From Oscillibacter valericigenes (GTDB lineage Bacteria > Bacillota > Clostridia > Oscillospirales > Oscillospiraceae): 64,000 bases of DNA. Both the position numbers and the translations under genes were made by a program. The notes beneath the pieces are model-generated. The model saw only the letters and a program-made list of their open reading frames with translations, did not search any database and was not told the DNA's origin. Shown here in pieces: positions 60,708-64,000 of the stretch. Location of the stretch: positions 62,001-126,000 of the forward strand of contig NZ_JAFBIS010000002.1 of the NCBI RefSeq assembly GCF_021531435.1, in the 5' to 3' direction. Position 1 is the stretch's first letter. Every line of letters begins with the position of its first letter.

Positions 60708-62066
60708 ATGAAGCGGATATGGAGATATTTGGGATTGACGCTGACGGTGGCTTTCGCAGTCATGCTGCTGTCCGGCTGCGGCGAGCTCAAGCTGTCATTC
60801 AGCCCTCAGGACCTCTACTGTCTGCCGGCCCTGCCAGCCAAATACACGGAACTGAACAGCCGGATCAATGAGATCCTGAATAGCGGCGCGGAGTATGCCG
60901 CACCCACTTCCGGCGCCAACATCCAGTCCGTCCAGTTGGTGGACCTGAACGGAGACGGCCGGGAGGAAGCACTGGCGTTTTTCCGGAACTCCGGTGATGA
61001 AAAACCCATGAAGATCTATATTTTCGGAGCCAGGGGCGATACCTATGAGCAGATCGACCTGATCGAGGGCAGCGGCACCGCCATTTACAGCATCGATTAC
61101 CAGGACCTGGACGGCGATGGGCAAAAGGAGATCGCCGTGGGCTGGAAGGCTGCCACGGAATTGCAGGTGCTGGAGGTCTATGCCCTGGGAGACAACAGCG
61201 CGGAGATGCTGCTGCGGACAAACTATGTCCGCTATACCATTCAGGATATGAACCGGGACCAGCGGAGGGAATTGATCGTTCTGCAGTCGGACGAGGAGGG
61301 CGGCATTGCCGATTATTACGGCTGGCAGGCGGACGGCGGCCTGGTGAAGCAATCCTCTGCCCGGCTCTCTGTTACCATGGCGGAGCTGAGCCAGCAGGGG
61401 CGGGTGACCAAGGGCTGCCTGCGGGACGATGTGCCGGCGGTTTTCGTGACCGGCGTGACGGAGCTCTCCGGGACAGTGACCGATGTGCTGGCGCTGCGGA
61501 ATGGAGAACTGAGCAATATCGTGCTTTCGGAGCAGACGGGCGTTTCCAAGCTGGTGCATCCGTTCTGCGGCCTGTACCCCATGGACATCAACAACGACGG
61601 CCTGATGGAAGTGCCCAGCCCTGCCCGCCTGCCGACGGTATCCGATGAGGACGCGCCCGCCCAGCGGATCGACTGGCTTTCTTACGATGAGTCGGGCGGC
61701 GGCGAGGTGGCCCTCTGCACCTACCACTGTGTGGAGGACGGCTGGTATCTCCAGATACCGGAGCCTTGGACAGACCACATCTATATTACCCGTTCCACTT
61801 CCCAGAATGAGTCCGGCGTGACGTTCTATACCTGGGAAGCCGGGGAGACCCCGGCACCCATCCTGCGCATTACCGCCGTTACCGGCGCCAACCGGGAGAT
61901 CAACGCCGTCCGGGGGAACCGCTTTTTGCTGAGCCGCCAGACCAAGACCCTGTATACCGCCGAGCTGCTGGAGGGAAACGACACCTGGCAGTACGGCGTG
62001 ACGGCGGACGAGGTGCGGGCCGCGTTCAGCCTGATCCAGACGGAGTGGATCGCCGGAGACAATTAA
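60708..62066 (+). CDS. FG-GAP-like lipoprotein
   Basis: 452 residues. Lipobox LLSGC (Cys about 24). Three calcium-binding FG-GAP/VCBS-like signatures, DLNGDGREEA, DLDGDGQKEI and DINNDGLMEV, indicate a beta-propeller-like outer domain. ATG 60708 is the start because it gives the signal segment and has GGGGAGAGGG upstream; the longer frame includes the tRNA. It precedes a two-component pair by 22 bases and may be its partner, as sensor accessory or output. Confidence 0.8.
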   Translation: MKRIWRYLGLTLTVAFAVMLLSGCGELKLSFSPQDLYCLPALPAKYTELNSRINEILNSGAEYAAPTSGANIQSVQLVDLNGDGREEALAFFRNSGDEKPMKIYIFGARGDTYEQIDLIEGSGTAIYSIDYQDLDGDGQKEIAVGWKAATELQVLEVYALGDNSAEMLLRTNYVRYTIQDMNRDQRRELIVLQSDEEGGIADYYGWQADGGLVKQSSARLSVTMAELSQQGRVTKGCLRDDVPAVFVTGVTELSGTVTDVLALRNGELSNIVLSEQTGVSKLVHPFCGLYPMDINNDGLMEVPSPARLPTVSDEDAPAQRIDWLSYDESGGGEVALCTYHCVEDGWYLQIPEPWTDHIYITRSTSQNESGVTFYTWEAGETPAPILRITAVTGANREINAVRGNRFLLSRQTKTLYTAELLEGNDTWQYGVTADEVRAAFSLIQTEWIAGDN

Positions 62067-62088
62067 CGATGATGGAGAGGATCGAACC

Positions 62089-62775
62089 ATGAAAAAAGTA
62101 TTGGTTTTGGAGGATGAGTCCAGCATCCGCAGTTTTATCGTCATCAATCTGCGCCGGGCCGGGTACGACGTCATCGAGGCGGAGACTGGCGAGGAGGCGC
62201 TGGAGCGCCTGAAGGAGAATCCAGACACCAAGGTGGCCCTGCTGGACATTATGCTGCCCGGCATCGACGGCTTTGAGGTCTGCCGCCGCATCCGGGCCAC
62301 CAACACCCGCATCGGCATTATCATGCTCACCGCCCGCTCCCAGGAGATGGATAAGGTGACGGGCCTGATGACCGGTGCCGACGACTATGTGACCAAGCCC
62401 TTCTCCCCGGCGGAGCTGACTGCCCGGGTGGACGCCCTGTTCCGCCGTACCGGTGGAGAGGAGCCGGTGCAGTCCGGCGAGATCTGGCAGGCGCCGTTTC
62501 TGCTGAACACCCGGAACCGGACGCTGGAGAAAAACGGCCAGCGCATCAAGCTGACCCAGGTGGAATATTCCATCATGCGGGTATTCATGGAAAACCCCGG
62601 CAAGGCCCTGTCCCGGGAGGAGATCCTGGACATGGTGTGGGGCCGGGACTACTTCGGCGAGCTGAAGATCGTGGACGTCAATGTCCGCCGCCTGCGGCTG
62701 AAAATCGAGGACAATGTGCAGAACCCCGCCTACATCACGACGGTGTGGGGCTATGGTTATAAATGGGGGCTGTAA
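62089..62775 (+). CDS. OmpR-family response regulator
   Basis: 228 residues. Receiver (LEDESS, LLDIMLPGIDGFEV, LTARSQ, TKPFSPAELTAR) and OmpR winged helix (EYSIMRVFMENPG, VDVNVRRLRLKIE, VWGYGYKWGL). The last about 22 codons and stop are repeated 230 bases downstream, with only synonymous changes. The kinase gene follows after this unit. Confidence 0.93.
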   Translation: MKKVLVLEDESSIRSFIVINLRRAGYDVIEAETGEEALERLKENPDTKVALLDIMLPGIDGFEVCRRIRATNTRIGIIMLTARSQEMDKVTGLMTGADDYVTKPFSPAELTARVDALFRRTGGEEPVQSGEIWQAPFLLNTRNRTLEKNGQRIKLTQVEYSIMRVFMENPGKALSREEILDMVWGRDYFGELKIVDVNVRRLRLKIEDNVQNPAYITTVWGYGYKWGL

Positions 62776-62779
62776 AGGC
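62712..62779 (+). repeat. First copy of the 68-bp regulator-tail repeat
   Basis: Covers the last regulator codons, the stop and a few bases (TGTAAAGGC). Differs from 62942-63009 at three positions (62754, 62757, 62769), all third codon bases that keep Tyr, Gly and Gly. Confidence 0.92.
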
Positions 62780-62941
62780 ACTGGGCGTGCACATTGTCCG
62801 GGGCCCCGCACGGCGGGGCGCGCCGTAAGGCGCGTACAAGCGTTTTCGTCAGGGACGAAAACCTTGGCGCAAGGCGGAATTCATTTCCGCCGCGCAAGAT
62901 CAGACAAAAGGGCTCCCGCAGAGCGAAGCTCTGTGGGAAAG
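62780..62941. mobile_element. 162-bp hairpin-rich spacer between the duplicated regulator tails
   Basis: Contains CCCCGC/GCGGGG, GTTTTCGTC-AGG-GACGAAAAC, GGCGGAA-TTCA-TTTCCGCC and CCCGCAGAG-CGAAG-CTCTGTGGG in succession, a structure like small non-autonomous repeats. No coding frame is likely. Whether it is mobile is unproven. Confidence 0.5.
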
Positions 62942-63009
62942 CAATGTGCAGAACCCCGCCTACATCACGACGGTGTGGGGCTACGGCTATAAATGGGGAC
63001 TGTAAAGGC
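62942..63009 (+). repeat. Second copy of the 68-bp regulator-tail repeat
   Basis: Encodes NVQNPAYITTVWGYGYKWGL plus stop like the regulator itself but is not connected to a start; it lies just before the kinase leader. Confidence 0.92.
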
Positions 63010-63130
63010 GGTCCGGTGCCTGGGAAAAGGAGTTCCGGGCGGTCTGGCGGCGGTATGCCGCTGCCGAATGTGAAAAACGGTTCCCGCTCCGGCGGAGGCC
63101 GGAGCGGAAGTAAAAGAGAGGAGGGGCACT

Positions 63131-64000
63131 GTGGCTGAAAAGAAAAATTTCAAATTAAAAGCGCTTCAGCTGCGGGGCCTGCGGCAGCGGTGGATCTTCA
63201 ACTCCGTCATGCCGGCATTTATTCTGGTGCTGCTGATCGTGGTGCTGTTTTCCACCGGCGTGTCCAGCTACTATTACGGCACCATGCGGAAGGGACTGGA
63301 GACCCGGGCCCAGGCCATGGCCAACTCCTTCAACGAGTATTTTATGGATAACGGCTACATGGGCTTCTATCCCAAGGCAGTGCAGGCGGCGGACAGCTTT
63401 GAGGACAAGAACAGCATTGAGCTGCAGTTCATCAGCAGCAGCGGCCGCATCCAGGTCTCGACCTCCGGCCTGACGGCCGGCACCTCCCCCGGCACCAGCG
63501 ACATCACCCAGGCCATCGAGACGGCGGAGATGGCGCCTTTCCAGGGCCGGGACCCGGAGACAGGGGAGAACATCATGGCGGTGTCCCATCCGCTGGTGTT
63601 CCACGGCAACGTGGTGGGGGTCATGCGGCTGGTGACCTCCCTGCGCCTGGTGAGCCGGCAGGTGATGCTGGCGGTGCTCACCATCTGCCTCATTGCCCTG
63701 CTGTGCATGGCGCTGATCATCATTTCCAACCTCCTGTTCATCAACAACGTGGTGGAGCCGGTGGCGGTGGTGTCGGAGGCGGCCAAGCGCATTGCCGCCG
63801 GCGGCTATGGCTTCCAGATCGAGAAAAAATATACCGACGAGCTGGGGGAGCTGGTGGACAACATCAACGACATGTCCCTGCAGATCGGCCAGAATGAGAA
63901 GATGAAGAGTGAGTTCATCTCCTCCGTGTCCCATGAGCTGCGGACGCCCCTCACGGCCATCAACGGCTGGGGAGAGACGATCCTGGAGGACCCCACCGGC
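63131..64000 (+). CDS. Sensor histidine kinase (partial, cut by window end)
   Basis: The 290 residues present: a basic start, helix about 22-45, an outer domain (about 46-175), helix about 178-205, a HAMP-like segment (VEPVAVVSEAAKRIA) and the dimerisation domain with phosphoacceptor His in SVSHELRTPLTAI. The ATPase domain lies outside the window. GTG 63131 with GAGGAGGGG upstream. Partner of the OmpR regulator. Confidence 0.9.
   Translation, partial: MAEKKNFKLKALQLRGLRQRWIFNSVMPAFILVLLIVVLFSTGVSSYYYGTMRKGLETRAQAMANSFNEYFMDNGYMGFYPKAVQAADSFEDKNSIELQFISSSGRIQVSTSGLTAGTSPGTSDITQAIETAEMAPFQGRDPETGENIMAVSHPLVFHGNVVGVMRLVTSLRLVSRQVMLAVLTICLIALLCMALIIISNLLFINNVVEPVAVVSEAAKRIAAGGYGFQIEKKYTDELGELVDNINDMSLQIGQNEKMKSEFISSVSHELRTPLTAINGWGETILEDPTG

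Noticed and set aside
62712-63009. Diversity-generating retroelement template/variable repeat
   Set aside because: Differences are T-C and G-A at silent positions rather than adenine-specific, and no reverse transcriptase is nearby.

Overview
The window looks like a chromosomal stretch of a high-GC, anaerobic, endospore-type Firmicute of the gut Oscillospiraceae (Flavonifractor, Lawsonibacter or Oscillibacter-like). This is inferred from near-consensus sigma-A promoters, strong AGGAGG ribosome sites, an SRP RNA-dnaX-ybaB order, a KdpDE-like pair, a LysM/GH18 cortex-lytic type enzyme, an ApbE/NusG-II/Gx flavinylation set and a tandem glycine riboswitch. No species can be fixed from the sequence alone.

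Layout. 0-9.2 kb: a LytTR/DUF3021 pair, pseudouridine catabolism (psuK, a YgjV-like membrane protein, psuG), DUF1294, a ZIP transporter, a YhaM-type desulfidase/dehydratase, two tandem MgtC proteins behind a leader RNA that looks like a translational switch, and a PfkB kinase. 9.2-14.5 kb: glycine riboswitch with an AGCS symporter, DUF3298, a YerC-like TrpR protein, a methyltransferase, Hsp33 and a five-tRNA cluster (Val, Asp, Phe, Gly, Cys).

14.5-27.2 kb is a 12.7-kb genomic island inserted in the tRNA-Cys gene. A 23-bp direct repeat of the tRNA 3' end flanks it. The left end holds two tyrosine recombinases and an excisionase-like protein. About 2 kb of gene-poor, repeat-containing DNA follows. 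The cargo is a single six-gene operon: zinc-ribbon Ser/Thr kinase with an LRR ectodomain, zinc-ribbon FHA protein with spaced Thr motifs, PP2C phosphatase, membrane-anchored S1C protease with a C-terminal FHA domain, a second PP2C, and a VWA protein with a degenerate FHA domain. It reads as a complete phospho-threonine relay with three different outward-facing domains. It is the best candidate here for a little-described system.

27.2-47.2 kb: chromosomal genes again. These are a Gly-rich TPM-like membrane protein with PspA, an M20 amidohydrolase, tRNA-Ala, SRP RNA, dnaX, ybaB, a DUF4127 lipoprotein, ApbE/NusG-II/Gx transporter, a D-2-hydroxyacid dehydrogenase with an FNT channel, LysM-GH18, LysR, a second ZIP, a CstA-type transporter, a KdpDE-like two-component pair and a PH-domain protein.

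47.36-60.15 kb: a very compact PBSX (xkd)-type myovirus structural cluster, from terminase through capsid, sheath, tube and baseplate. No tape-measure gene, tail fibre, lysis, replication or integrase gene is visible. 60.2-64 kb: tRNA-Leu, an FG-GAP-like lipoprotein and an OmpR-type two-component system. A 230-bp unit separates regulator from kinase and repeats the regulator's last codons with only synonymous changes. The histidine kinase runs off the window end.
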